33,786 nucleotides of DNA from Methanofastidiosum sp. (GCA_020854815.1 JAHKLW010000087.1:1-33786), one strand, 5' to 3'. Positions 8,708 to 17,196 are shown, counted from the stretch's first letter. Program-made: numbers and translations. Notes: generated from the letters alone by a model not told the origin.

Positions 8708-8717
8708 TTTATATAAA
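8708..8717. promoter_or_regulatory. palindromic TATA box between divergent genes
   Basis: TTTATATAAA is self-complementary and matches the archaeal TATA consensus on both strands. Its centre is about 26 bp from the minus-strand ATG at 8686. On the plus strand it predicts transcription starting near 8739, just before the ATG at 8760. It may be a shared bidirectional promoter. Confidence 0.55.
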
Positions 8718-8759
8718 TTGCGCCAAATAATTTTTAAATTAATTATTTTGATATCGTTT

Positions 8760-9248
8760 ATGAAAATAATAGTTTCCATGATGCTTCTATTTCTTATAGC
8801 CATTTCTCCGATTTCAGGTGAACTTACATCACTTATTGTTCCTTTAAATGATGGCGACACACCTAAAGAAATAAAGCCTCTACTAAGAGAGGGATATAAA
8901 ATCTATTTTCAAGATTTTGAAGAAAATTTAATCGAATTTATATGCTATGATGAAAATTCAGCCTCGCTTCTGCTAAATGAATTTATAAACTCAAGAGGAG
9001 GATACCAAATCCAAGAATATGAAGACTTTTCTTATAAGGGACTTAGTGGTTATTCTTTTACATCTGCGTGGGGCAAGGGATTGATTCTAAGGGATAAGAA
9101 TAGAGTATACATATTCAATTCCCCCTCAGGAAATATGTCAAATTTAAGAATTCTTTTAGAGAATAAATTTGGGAAAACTTTTCCTTATCAATATTTAGCC
9201 TTCTTATTGATACCAATGATTATAATAATCTATAAAATTATAAAATAA
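8760..9248 (+). CDS. predicted secreted, membrane-anchored protein of unknown function
   Basis: No family is recognised. The preferred ATG at 8760 gives 162 residues with a clear signal peptide (MKIIVSMMLLFLIAISPISG), a region of about 115 residues outside the membrane, and a C-terminal hydrophobic helix (YLAFLLIPMIIIIYKIIK) that would anchor it. An in-frame TTG at 8718 would add a second hydrophobic stretch, but it lies directly after the TATA box and would be upstream of the predicted transcription start. The gene is divergent from the YdjM-like gene and shares its promoter region. Its end overlaps the convergent PLP-enzyme gene by eleven bases. Confidence 0.65.
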   Translation: MKIIVSMMLLFLIAISPISGELTSLIVPLNDGDTPKEIKPLLREGYKIYFQDFEENLIEFICYDENSASLLLNEFINSRGGYQIQEYEDFSYKGLSGYSFTSAWGKGLILRDKNRVYIFNSPSGNMSNLRILLENKFGKTFPYQYLAFLLIPMIIIIYKIIK

Positions 9249-10098
9249 TTTCTTCAATAATCTCAGAGATTTTTCTGACTTCTTCATTTTTCATTCCGTA
9301 AAGCTTTATAGTTTCTATCACAAAGCCTTTCTCTTTTATTCTATCATATCTTGGGCATTTGGTAAAAAGAGATTTTCCATTTTTTGGCCTTATTTTTTTA
9401 TTTAGAATTTCAAGGGATTTGTTTGGATTGTCGTCTCTTACAAATATCGATATTGATTTTGGATCTTTGTAAGGTATTTCAAGTGATGATTTTTGAAATA
9501 TTTGTGCCATCTCTCTTAAAGTGTTTAATTTGCTTTTGGAATTTTCAACCTCATCAATGAGCTTCGCAAAATAACTTTCGGGGAGCTTTGATAAATCCAT
9601 TATTTTTTCAGCCTCTTCAAGATTAATGTCAGAACTAATTCCGATAAACCCCCCATATCCACATTCCAAGATCTTTGGGCTTCCTGTTGAGCAACATATT
9701 ACATCGGCACAGCCAAACTCTTTATCCGAAAAAACACCAGTGATATCTTCAATTGATACAATACCTTTGTCCATTAATTCTTTACATATATCCTTGGAAG
9801 GATTAGATCTTATATGGCCGGAAAGAGAAGTAAATAAAAATACATCATAATCTTTTTTGAATTTTGGAATAATTATCCCATTATCGGTAGGAACTTCAAC
9901 ATAGTTTTTTTTTAGAAGTTTTGGTATATCTATAAATCCTCTAAATCCCCCCTGGTCAGGGATCCCAATTTTATTAATATTAGAATCGAAGAGTAAAGAA
10001 AAAAGTCCAAATGTCGCAGAATTAACAAAAAACAATTTGTATTCATTATTGAGATGTAGCAATATCTTTTTTCTTAGAATCTGAATAATCTCTTCCAT
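9238..10098 (-). CDS. divergent DegT/DnrJ/EryC1-fold PLP-dependent enzyme
   Basis: The 286-residue protein is short for a DegT-family aminotransferase (usually 360-400) but keeps core marks. An N-terminal FFVNSATFG segment matches the family's VNSGT..L loop. EDITG (residues 118-122, Asp119) corresponds to the aspartate that pairs with the PLP ring nitrogen. Lys142 in STGSPKILECGYGG aligns with the Schiff-base lysine before the G.GG motif. Substrate is unknown. The start has an SD (GGTGGA, six bases upstream) although it overlaps the preceding gene by 53 bases, suggesting translational coupling. It is the third gene of the operon headed by the RamA-like activase. Loss of the usual C-terminal segment may mean altered chemistry. 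Confidence 0.6.
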   Translation of the reverse strand: MEEIIQILRKKILLHLNNEYKLFFVNSATFGLFSLLFDSNINKIGIPDQGGFRGFIDIPKLLKKNYVEVPTDNGIIIPKFKKDYDVFLFTSLSGHIRSNPSKDICKELMDKGIVSIEDITGVFSDKEFGCADVICCSTGSPKILECGYGGFIGISSDINLEEAEKIMDLSKLPESYFAKLIDEVENSKSKLNTLREMAQIFQKSSLEIPYKDPKSISIFVRDDNPNKSLEILNKKIRPKNGKSLFTKCPRYDRIKEKGFVIETIKLYGMKNEEVRKISEIIEEIIL

Positions 10099-12094
10099 AT
10101 TTTTTCCACCAATTTTTAACTGTAAAATTATCTGGCCTTAAAAACTCATTGTTTTCTATCGATATATCGGATATTACATCAACTCTTAATGCTTTGATAC
10201 ACTTCTCAGCTGTGTCATATCCTACAAGATATCTCTTTTCGGATACAACGACCCCTAATGGATTAATTCTTGAAGTTCTTGAAACTTTATCTTCGAGGTC
10301 GAAATAAGATAGCAAAACTGATTTCTTTCTTTTTGATGCTTCGATTAGGTCTCTTGTTATGTTCGGCCTAATATCCATGCTTCTTTCAAATCCTTCTTCT
10401 CTAAAGAAATATTCAGTGTCTTCCTTTTTGAGACCAGTTAAATATCCCTCTTTAATTGACTTAATCTCAGTTTTTAAATCAATGTTTTCAGAAGATTTTT
10501 CTAGAAATGATTCTTTCTTCTCATCGTAACCTTCAATATGTATTTGGATGAATATTCCATTCTTTTCTAGAATCTCCCTTACCTTTGGGATATTCTCTTC
10601 TTTTATTAGGATAATATTTGGCTCTATAGACTGTTCAATGAAATTTTGTATTCTCTTATTAATCTCTAAGAATAGAGGCATGTCGTTTATCACTAGAAAT
10701 ATTCCTTTGAAAGCCCTAACTTTGCCATACTTCGAGGCCCAATCTCTCAGTTGGTATATGACATTTTGAGGTATATCGTTGGAAGAATATTTTTTCAAGA
10801 AGCTTATTATCCTATCAAGTGAAAATCCAGATTCAATGCCATTCATTATTGTTTCTGAGGTTATTGTATACAAACTTACAATATCCGCTTTCTGTATATC
10901 TGCAAATCTGTTGAGATCAAATAGTGCAATTTTATCAATCTCTTCGGATAAAACAGAGATTTCAAAGTTGGGAGTCATGAATAAAATCTTTTTCTGTTCT
11001 ATTTTATTGCTCTTGTCAAAATATATTGTAGGCTCTTTAGATGCTTTTCTTTCAGAAGTTAATAGTTCCTTTCCAAACTCAGTTAGGGAGAAAGAAATCA
11101 TTTTTCCATTACTAAATCCCCCATCAATTATACCAAGCCACAATAAATAATCGGATATTACTTTCTCAAAGAATTTGTCATCGAAATATATCCACCGATT
11201 TTCATCCTTTTCATCGAATAGTGTATTCTGTAATTTTTTTATGAACGATTTAATATAGATGTTTTTACCCAATTCTACTTTTTTTATAGAATCAAGTACT
11301 ATTCTAATGTTAAGTTCATTTACCCTACTTATGAAAATTTCCTTTCTCTTGAAACCTTCAATGCTTTCAAGACCGAAGAAGATGTATTTGAAGAATAATC
11401 TAATTAAATCTTCATCAGTAATTGGAAGAATTTCGTTGATTTTATCAGTCAGTATATATTGATCTCCCGATATTTTGATTAATCCAAAATCTAAAGCAAG
11501 ACTTTCAATGAACTGAGATCTGGATTCATTTTTTATGTGGAGTTTTTCAACGAGCATCTCTTGATCTTTTTTAGAAATCTCCTTTTTTGCGGTAAGTTTT
11601 AATTCCTCCTTTGCTACAAACGATAAGAAAATTATTAAATCGGATATCAGAAGATTTTTGTCTTTTCTTATCTGCAAATCTTCTAGAGGAATCTGTTCAG
11701 GAATCTTTTTGAAAATATTAATCAATTTTTCTTTTAATGCAGGATTGACACCATATGTTTTGATTATTCCGTCCATTCCCTCCAAAACCAATAAATTAGT
11801 TTCAAGTGTCTTTATAACTTCTTCAAATGTCCAGAAGCTGTATTTTTCAATAAAAATATTCTGAGCGTCCTGTTGTTTTTTAACACCCCCTGCCATAAGT
11901 AAGATGCCTAAAAATTCTTTCTCTTTGAGAGATAATGAATTAAAAACAGATTCAATATTACTCTCATTTTCCATTGCTTCTTTTAGGGAGTCAATAATCT
12001 TTTCTTTAGGCGTCGTAATATCGACCCCCCATACCTTAAGGGTGTTCTCTACCTGTTTCCCAGATAATTCCTTAACTTTTTCCCACGTATCCAA
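10046..12094 (-). CDS. helicase-associated (XPB C-terminal-like) and WYL domain protein
   Basis: This large, mostly helical protein (682 residues from the preferred start) has no P-loop. Near residues 420-530 a segment resembles the helicase-associated domain found in bacterial and archaeal proteins distantly related to TFIIH/XPB (DIPQNVIYQLRDWASKYGKV). The C-terminus has a WYL domain, with VLLSYFDLEDKVSRTSRINP, RYLVGYDTAEKCIKALRVD and a basic end. WYL domains bind ligands or nucleic acid and often occur in regulators. I prefer the TTG at 12092-12094: its SD AGGTGA (12099-12104) overlaps the stop of the upstream activase gene. A TTG at 12130 would add twelve residues and lacks a good SD. Role unknown; the operon suggests a link to corrinoid activation or its regulation. 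Confidence 0.6.
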   Translation of the reverse strand: MDTWEKVKELSGKQVENTLKVWGVDITTPKEKIIDSLKEAMENESNIESVFNSLSLKEKEFLGILLMAGGVKKQQDAQNIFIEKYSFWTFEEVIKTLETNLLVLEGMDGIIKTYGVNPALKEKLINIFKKIPEQIPLEDLQIRKDKNLLISDLIIFLSFVAKEELKLTAKKEISKKDQEMLVEKLHIKNESRSQFIESLALDFGLIKISGDQYILTDKINEILPITDEDLIRLFFKYIFFGLESIEGFKRKEIFISRVNELNIRIVLDSIKKVELGKNIYIKSFIKKLQNTLFDEKDENRWIYFDDKFFEKVISDYLLWLGIIDGGFSNGKMISFSLTEFGKELLTSERKASKEPTIYFDKSNKIEQKKILFMTPNFEISVLSEEIDKIALFDLNRFADIQKADIVSLYTITSETIMNGIESGFSLDRIISFLKKYSSNDIPQNVIYQLRDWASKYGKVRAFKGIFLVINDMPLFLEINKRIQNFIEQSIEPNIILIKEENIPKVREILEKNGIFIQIHIEGYDEKKESFLEKSSENIDLKTEIKSIKEGYLTGLKKEDTEYFFREEGFERSMDIRPNITRDLIEASKRKKSVLLSYFDLEDKVSRTSRINPLGVVVSEKRYLVGYDTAEKCIKALRVDVISDISIENNEFLRPDNFTVKNWWKKYGRDYSDSKKKDIATSQ

Positions 12095-12098
12095 TAAC

Positions 12099-13727
12099 TC
12101 ACCTATCGAGTGATTCTGTAAGTTTTTCAAATTTGAATACTTTATATGGGCATGAAGCTTGACATTTTAGACACGCCTCGCCATTACATCTTTCAGAAAG
12201 TATTCTTATTTTGAAATACCCTTCGTCTATTCCTTCTACCTTTAAAGCTCTTTCGGGACAGACTTTTTCACATTTTGCGCAGCCCTGACAGTTCTCAAAC
12301 TGGGCGATTAATTCGACACCAATCCGATCTATTACTTTTAATTCTTCACCGATGTCAGGTATATCTCTCTTGACTATCTTATTTATCTCTAGATCACCTT
12401 TTACATCTGGTAAAGGCTGAATATTTTTTAGGGCTAGCATCTCATTATATTTATCAATTGACATTCCCTGCTCCCAAAAAGCAAGTTCTTGAACGTAGAC
12501 ATCAGTAAATATTTTTGAAGTGGCAAACATGATGTGTTTGCTTCTTATTTTATCAGCAAGTTTTTGTAATTCTTCTAATGTGTAGTTTTCAACTAAAACG
12601 TCATAAGCTAAGAGTAATGAAGTATTTCCTACTTGGTACACCTTTTGAATAGTTGGAGGTATGAGCCCTATTTTTCTTGATTTCATTGCGTCAACATAAG
12701 TTCCTGATGCTCCACACATATACATAGTCTTCACTTCTCTAAGATTTATTCCTGCTTCCTGTGCAAGGGTGAGGTGGCCAGCTCTTATAGCACCAATTGC
12801 TTTTCCTGCTTCTTTTAGATCATCTTCTGTAAAGTATATATTTTCATCAAGCCTCAACCTTCTAGTTTTTGTATAAATGTATGGAAGTTCTATAACTCCA
12901 ATCTCAAGACCTGCATAAATTACTGAAACTACGCCAGTTCCTGTAATCCCTATAGGTTGAACATTGGATAATTTCTTTCCCCTAAACTCTTCTTTCCATA
13001 AATCTAGAACTCTAACATTTTGAGGCATCATATTCTCATCAAGTGCTAAAGTATGCCACCCAAACTCTAAAACAACGTCAGATATTGCCCCCGGAGCTGC
13101 GAGCATTCCGCTAGATATCTCTTGACCTTCGAGAGCTGGCCCTGATGCAGCTGACCCTGTAAATATCTTATCGCCGACTTTCAAGGCCATTTCGGCATTT
13201 GTTCCGTAATCTGTTACTAATGATATCTCTTTATTGTCCAGAAAATTACTCTTCACCATCATTGCAAGAGCATCGGCACCAATTTCATGTTTGATGGCAG
13301 GAGGTATGAGAACATCGACATTAATTCCTTTGATTCCTATAACTTGTGATGGCACAACCTTGGCATTTCTCGGTTGGATTTCTATCTTTTCAGCTTCTAG
13401 GTACTTAGGATCGGCATATGCCAAATCTTTGATACCTATCCCTTCAAATAAAGAGAGCTGAATTGGATTTCCACATATAGCTATCTTTTCAATACTGTCA
13501 AGATCAATATTCATCTGATTTAAAATTCTTTCAAATGCATTAATCATTAATTTGTGAGCTATATCTTCGCCAACCTTAATAGCGAAATTAAGATGATCCA
13601 TCACGTTTGCACCTGGCAATGGGTGTCTTAATGTAATAGCAGTTCTCAGAACTTTCTTAGTTTCTAAATCGACAAGCTGAACTCTAAATCCACTTGTTCC
13701 TATATCAAATGCAATGCCCCTTGACAT
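12099..13727 (-). CDS. ramA: RamA-like ATP-dependent reductive activase of corrinoid proteins
   Basis: RamA-type proteins use ATP and an electron donor to return accidentally oxidised Co(II) corrinoid methyl carriers to the active Co(I) state. The 542-residue protein has an N-terminal ASKHA ATPase fold beginning GIAFDIGTSGFR, with further phosphate-binding glycine motifs (TDYGTNAEM, GITGTGVVS, MCGASGTYVD). The C-terminal ferredoxin-like domain binds two [4Fe-4S] clusters: Cys480, 483, 486, 490 and Cys514, 519, 522, 526. This domain order matches RamA of methylotrophic methanogens (about 540 residues), not the shorter bacterial activators with an N-terminal [2Fe-2S] domain. SD GAGAGGAT precedes the ATG. 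It heads a three-gene operon and is divergent from the GlcD-like/HdrD-like pair. Which methyltransferase it serves is not shown here. Confidence 0.88.
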   Translation of the reverse strand: MSRGIAFDIGTSGFRVQLVDLETKKVLRTAITLRHPLPGANVMDHLNFAIKVGEDIAHKLMINAFERILNQMNIDLDSIEKIAICGNPIQLSLFEGIGIKDLAYADPKYLEAEKIEIQPRNAKVVPSQVIGIKGINVDVLIPPAIKHEIGADALAMMVKSNFLDNKEISLVTDYGTNAEMALKVGDKIFTGSAASGPALEGQEISSGMLAAPGAISDVVLEFGWHTLALDENMMPQNVRVLDLWKEEFRGKKLSNVQPIGITGTGVVSVIYAGLEIGVIELPYIYTKTRRLRLDENIYFTEDDLKEAGKAIGAIRAGHLTLAQEAGINLREVKTMYMCGASGTYVDAMKSRKIGLIPPTIQKVYQVGNTSLLLAYDVLVENYTLEELQKLADKIRSKHIMFATSKIFTDVYVQELAFWEQGMSIDKYNEMLALKNIQPLPDVKGDLEINKIVKRDIPDIGEELKVIDRIGVELIAQFENCQGCAKCEKVCPERALKVEGIDEGYFKIRILSERCNGEACLKCQASCPYKVFKFEKLTESLDR

Positions 13728-14054
13728 GTTATCCTCTCAGATTATTATAATTCAAATCTCATAAACTAGCTATCCCCTTTTTAATCTTTCGGAATAAAGA
13801 GATATAATGAAATTATTTAAGAAAATATTTACGTTAGAGCAAATATAATATTCTAAATGAACAATTTTCAAAAAATATAAGATATATATTCCTTTTAGAT
13901 TAAATATTTATTCATTATTCAAATTTATTACTAATAAAGTATTTAGGATTATAACATTTAATACCGAAAAATATATAAATGGCCCTTTAAAATGACAATC
14001 GGATAAGGTTAGGTAAATTTTAAACCTTGTCTAATTAATCCAGGAGGAATCTTT
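13728..14054. promoter_or_regulatory. divergent intergenic region with the promoter and leader of the glcD-hdrD-like operon
   Basis: No gene is seen in these 327 bases. A good TATA box (AAATATATAAAT, 13969-13980) predicts transcription from about 14000, leaving a leader of roughly 55 bases. The leader contains an inverted repeat, AAGGTT (14005-14010) and AACCTT (14023-14028), that could form a hairpin or bind a regulator. It ends in a very strong SD, AGGAGGA (14042-14048). A/T-rich DNA at 13745-13765 may hold the minus-strand promoter. Confidence 0.5.
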
Positions 14055-15494
14055 TTGGACAAAAAGGATAGAATATACAAAGTATTGAGTCAAATAGTTG
14101 GCGACGAAAAATGGGTTTCCAACAGCCCTGTAGACTGTTGGTGTTACTCATACGATATGTCTTTTGTCAGACCAAAGATGCCACAGTACGTAGTTCTTCC
14201 AGAAACAGTTGAAGAAGTACAATCTATAGTAAGACTTGCAAATGCAGAGAAAATACCAATAGTGCCCTTTGTGGCAGCTACAAACATTGGTGGACTTTGC
14301 ATTCCAGAGCAAGGTGGTATCATAGTTGATCTCAAGAGAATGAACAAAATTATAAAAATAGACACAGAGTCTAGATATGCTATAATTGAACCAGGAGTAA
14401 GTCATGCCGAATTGGCACAGGAATTATACAAAGTTAAAGCAAGATTTGGATGGCCAGTAGGTCCACCATCAGCTTCAGTCCTCGCAGCCGCAATTAACCA
14501 CGGTATTGGAGGTATAACTGGACGATATGGACTTAACAGCCAGCAGATAACAAGTATGGAAGTAATTCTTCCAACAGGAGAAACAGCTAGAGTAGGGTCA
14601 TGTGCTATTAGACCTGACGCCTGGCACAGCTTGTTACCATTACCAAGACTTGACGGATTATTCCAAGGATGGCTTGGGACTACCGGTATCGTTACAAAGC
14701 TTGGTATATTTACACCACCCGTACCTGACTATGTAGATATAGTTTCGGTAGCAACAAAAGATCTAACAGACATGGAAAGCTATATGAGAACCTTCAGTAA
14801 GTATGAATACGCAGACGATCTTACTGCAGTTTCATGGTGGCTATCTCAAGTACCAATTCCATATCCATTTAAAGAGAAGCCAAAAGGCGATCCTGAATGG
14901 TACTCATACGCTGTATTGTATGCATTCACAGAAAAAGAACTTGAAAACAAGTTAGACACATTTAACAAGGTTGTAAAATCAGAAAAAGCGAAGGGAAGCT
15001 CAGTTGAATCTACACCGTACCCAGAAGAAGCAAAGAAAGCAAGAACACAGCTCCCATCCCAAATTGTAGGTTCAACAAAGAACTACTGCAAGCAAGGAGG
15101 AGGAGGTATTTCTTGGCCAGGTACATTTACACCATCAAACAAGTGGGTACAGGTATACGACCAGTGGAGAGACATTTACATGAACAAATTAAGCCCTGCT
15201 TTATCACCTGCAGTCAGAGTTACAATGTACAGAGGAACTCACTACGGTATGTTAAGACTTATGACTCCATTCCCAAGAGACAGGCCAGCTGAAGAAGCAA
15301 ACGCCGCTAACGGAATAGTAGAATGTCTTAAAGTACTTCTAGATGCAGGAGGTATACCATACAAGCCGCCAGTAGCATACCAGAGAGAAATTAACCAGAG
15401 AGCTGACCCAGGATACGTCGACCTTATCATTAAGGTAAAGGACATGCTTGACCCCAACCATATCATGAATCCAGGTAAATATCAGGTAAGGTGA
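14055..15494 (+). CDS. GlcD-like FAD-binding oxidoreductase (PCMH type)
   Basis: This 479-residue flavoprotein belongs to the GlcD / D-lactate dehydrogenase family. The N-terminal FAD-binding PCMH domain covers about residues 30-220, with PIVPFVAATNIGGLCIPEQG, GGIIVDLKRMN and GIGGITGRYGLNSQQI. The C-terminal FAD-linked oxidase domain ends with the family signature DPNHIMNPGKY. It has no iron-sulfur motif; electrons would pass to the HdrD-like partner seven bases downstream. The start is TTG at 14055, supported by a strong SD six bases upstream. Codon choice is shifted to C-ending codons relative to neighbours, as in highly expressed genes. Substrate could be lactate, glycolate or another 2-hydroxyacid; in several methyl-reducing lineages GlcD-like proteins sit next to hdrD with unknown substrate. 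Confidence 0.82.
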   Translation: MDKKDRIYKVLSQIVGDEKWVSNSPVDCWCYSYDMSFVRPKMPQYVVLPETVEEVQSIVRLANAEKIPIVPFVAATNIGGLCIPEQGGIIVDLKRMNKIIKIDTESRYAIIEPGVSHAELAQELYKVKARFGWPVGPPSASVLAAAINHGIGGITGRYGLNSQQITSMEVILPTGETARVGSCAIRPDAWHSLLPLPRLDGLFQGWLGTTGIVTKLGIFTPPVPDYVDIVSVATKDLTDMESYMRTFSKYEYADDLTAVSWWLSQVPIPYPFKEKPKGDPEWYSYAVLYAFTEKELENKLDTFNKVVKSEKAKGSSVESTPYPEEAKKARTQLPSQIVGSTKNYCKQGGGGISWPGTFTPSNKWVQVYDQWRDIYMNKLSPALSPAVRVTMYRGTHYGMLRLMTPFPRDRPAEEANAANGIVECLKVLLDAGGIPYKPPVAYQREINQRADPGYVDLIIKVKDMLDPNHIMNPGKYQVR

Positions 15495-15500
15495 TGAAAA

Positions 15501-16772
15501 ATGGAAAACTTTAAAGATCTAAAATATTACTCACAGTACTTTAGAAAATGCTCAAAATGTGGAACTTGTAAGTCTGCTTACTCATACGGACCACCACCCA
15601 CATTTGCAACAATCTGTCCGCAGGGAGAATACTTTAAGTTAGACTCCTACTTTGGTTCAAGATCCAAGTCATTCCTTGGACATGCAATTCTTGAAAACAA
15701 AGTAGACTTGACAGACCCTGCCATACAGGAAGATATGCAAAAAGCAGTTTTCTCATGTACAGTCTGTGGTGGATGTCAGAGCCAGTGTCTACTTGATTAC
15801 AAGCCATGGATAGTTGACTACATTGAACAGATAAGAAATCACTTGGTCAATATGGGAATTGGACCAACAAAAGCAGAAAAAACATACCAGGAAAAGATTA
15901 TAAAAGAACACAACCCATACGGAGAAACTCACTCCTCAAGGTTTAACTGGTTAAAAGATGTAAAAGACCTAAAGACTGACGGGAACACAGTTTACTTTGC
16001 AGGATGTACAGCATCCTACAGAAGAACTGAAATCGCCAAATCAACAGCCAGTGTTTTATCAAAACTCGGTGAAGACTGGGCAGTTATGGGCGAAAATGAA
16101 TACTGCTGTGGTTCACCACTTCTAAGAGCCGGTCTAAGAGACGAGCCACAGAAGTTAGCTGAACACAACGTCGATTATATAAACGACCAAGGATTCAAGA
16201 CAGTTGTTACTGCTTGTGCCGGATGTTACAAAGTTCTTTCAAAAGAATACGAAAAATGGTGGGGCTTAAAGCTTAAAGCAAAAGTCATGCACACTTCCCA
16301 ATACCTTGAAGAAAAGATGCAGAAAGGTGGACTAAAATTAAACAAATTAAACGAAACAGTAACATACCATGACCCATGCCACATGGGAAGACACATGAAC
16401 CACTATGAAGTTGACTTTGAAGGAAAGAAACAGTGGAAAGGTTCATTCATACAGATTGACAAGGTCGGTCTATACAACACACCAAGAAATGTCCTAAAAG
16501 CAATACCCGGTGTAGAGCTAAAGGAAATGTACAGAAACAGAGACAACTCATTCTGTTGCGGTGCTGGTGGAGGTATTAAATCATCCTACCCAGACGTAGC
16601 TCTTGAAACTGCAAAGACAAGAGTACAAGAAGCAGAGAAAGTACAGGGAGTAAAGAAAATTGTATCTCCATGTCCATTCTGTGTCACAAACCTTGGTGAT
16701 GGTGCAAAGGCCCTTGGTTCCAAAATGGAAGTCATAGACCTTATCCAGTTAGTCGACCAAGCACTCAAGTAA
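15501..16772 (+). CDS. HdrD/GlcF-like iron-sulfur protein with two CCG domains
   Basis: The 423-residue protein has two N-terminal cubane [4Fe-4S] sites (Cys17, 20, 23, 39 and Cys86, 89, 92, 96) and two cysteine-rich CCG domains. CCG1 is Cys169, Cys202-203, Cys239, Cys242 and fits the C-x31-39-CC-x35-36-C-x2-C signature of the non-cubane clusters of heterodisulfide reductase HdrB/HdrD. CCG2 is Cys293, Cys352-353, Cys391, Cys394, with a longer first gap. The first cubane motif has an unusual 15-residue spacer before its fourth cysteine. SD GGTGAT overlaps the upstream stop, so the pair is translated together. Either a GlcF-type subunit of a 2-hydroxyacid dehydrogenase or a heterodisulfide reductase catalytic subunit; the methanogen context favours an Hdr-related role, unproven. 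Strong codon bias. Confidence 0.8.
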   Translation: MENFKDLKYYSQYFRKCSKCGTCKSAYSYGPPPTFATICPQGEYFKLDSYFGSRSKSFLGHAILENKVDLTDPAIQEDMQKAVFSCTVCGGCQSQCLLDYKPWIVDYIEQIRNHLVNMGIGPTKAEKTYQEKIIKEHNPYGETHSSRFNWLKDVKDLKTDGNTVYFAGCTASYRRTEIAKSTASVLSKLGEDWAVMGENEYCCGSPLLRAGLRDEPQKLAEHNVDYINDQGFKTVVTACAGCYKVLSKEYEKWWGLKLKAKVMHTSQYLEEKMQKGGLKLNKLNETVTYHDPCHMGRHMNHYEVDFEGKKQWKGSFIQIDKVGLYNTPRNVLKAIPGVELKEMYRNRDNSFCCGAGGGIKSSYPDVALETAKTRVQEAEKVQGVKKIVSPCPFCVTNLGDGAKALGSKMEVIDLIQLVDQALK

Positions 16773-16782
16773 ATAATTTAAT

Positions 16783-16812
16783 TTTTTATTTTTCTTTAAA
16801 TTTTTTTAAATA
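16783..16812 (+). terminator. T-rich terminator after the HdrD-like gene
   Basis: Several T-runs (ATTTTTTATTTTTCTTT and a further T7) follow the stop at 16772, typical of archaeal factor-independent termination on oligo-T. Confidence 0.45.
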
Positions 16813-16829
16813 TTATGCGGAGAATTTTT

Positions 16830-17171
16830 ATGAAAGCCGAACACTATGTATTTGTATCTAATGAGCCAGATGTTTTTACTGACATTTACACTACAAAAAC
16901 TCTAGACAACTATGTTAAGTTTAATATAGAATTAAATGACAAAGATGGAAATTTGGTAAATGAAGGCGAACTTCATGTCCAAATAGTGTCAGAATTATAT
17001 ATGCCTTTAATAGTCAAGAGATTCAATCCTTTTGAAGGAAAACTTTCTTTAGTTGTTGGGAATGAACATATAGGCAACTGTGATGCTGTATTTGTAATAA
17101 GGCTCAAATCAGATAGAATATTAGATACAACGAAATCAAGAATAGATGTTGAATTTTTGAATACTGAATAA
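16830..17171 (+). CDS. small protein of unknown function, probably beta-rich
   Basis: I do not recognise this family. The preferred ATG at 16830 has GGAG seven bases upstream (16819-16822) and gives 113 residues starting MKAEHYVFVSN; an in-frame ATG at 16815 would add five residues but destroy that SD. There are no cysteine clusters, signal peptide or membrane helices. The alternating hydrophobic pattern (YVKFNIELNDKDGNLV, GELHVQIVSELYMPLIVK, CDAVFVIRLKSD, RIDVEFLN) suggests a beta-sandwich-like cytoplasmic protein. It follows the HdrD-like gene after a T-rich terminator and is convergent with the trans-sulfuration enzyme, so no functional link is clear. Confidence 0.55.
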   Translation: MKAEHYVFVSNEPDVFTDIYTTKTLDNYVKFNIELNDKDGNLVNEGELHVQIVSELYMPLIVKRFNPFEGKLSLVVGNEHIGNCDAVFVIRLKSDRILDTTKSRIDVEFLNTE

Positions 17172-17196
17172 AAAGAAAAATAGTTTATTTTTTTAA

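Noticed and set aside
14055-16772. Foreign origin of the glcD-hdrD-like pair because of different codon use
   Set aside because: The shift toward C-ending codons comes with a very strong SD and is better explained by high expression; no mobile element borders the pair.
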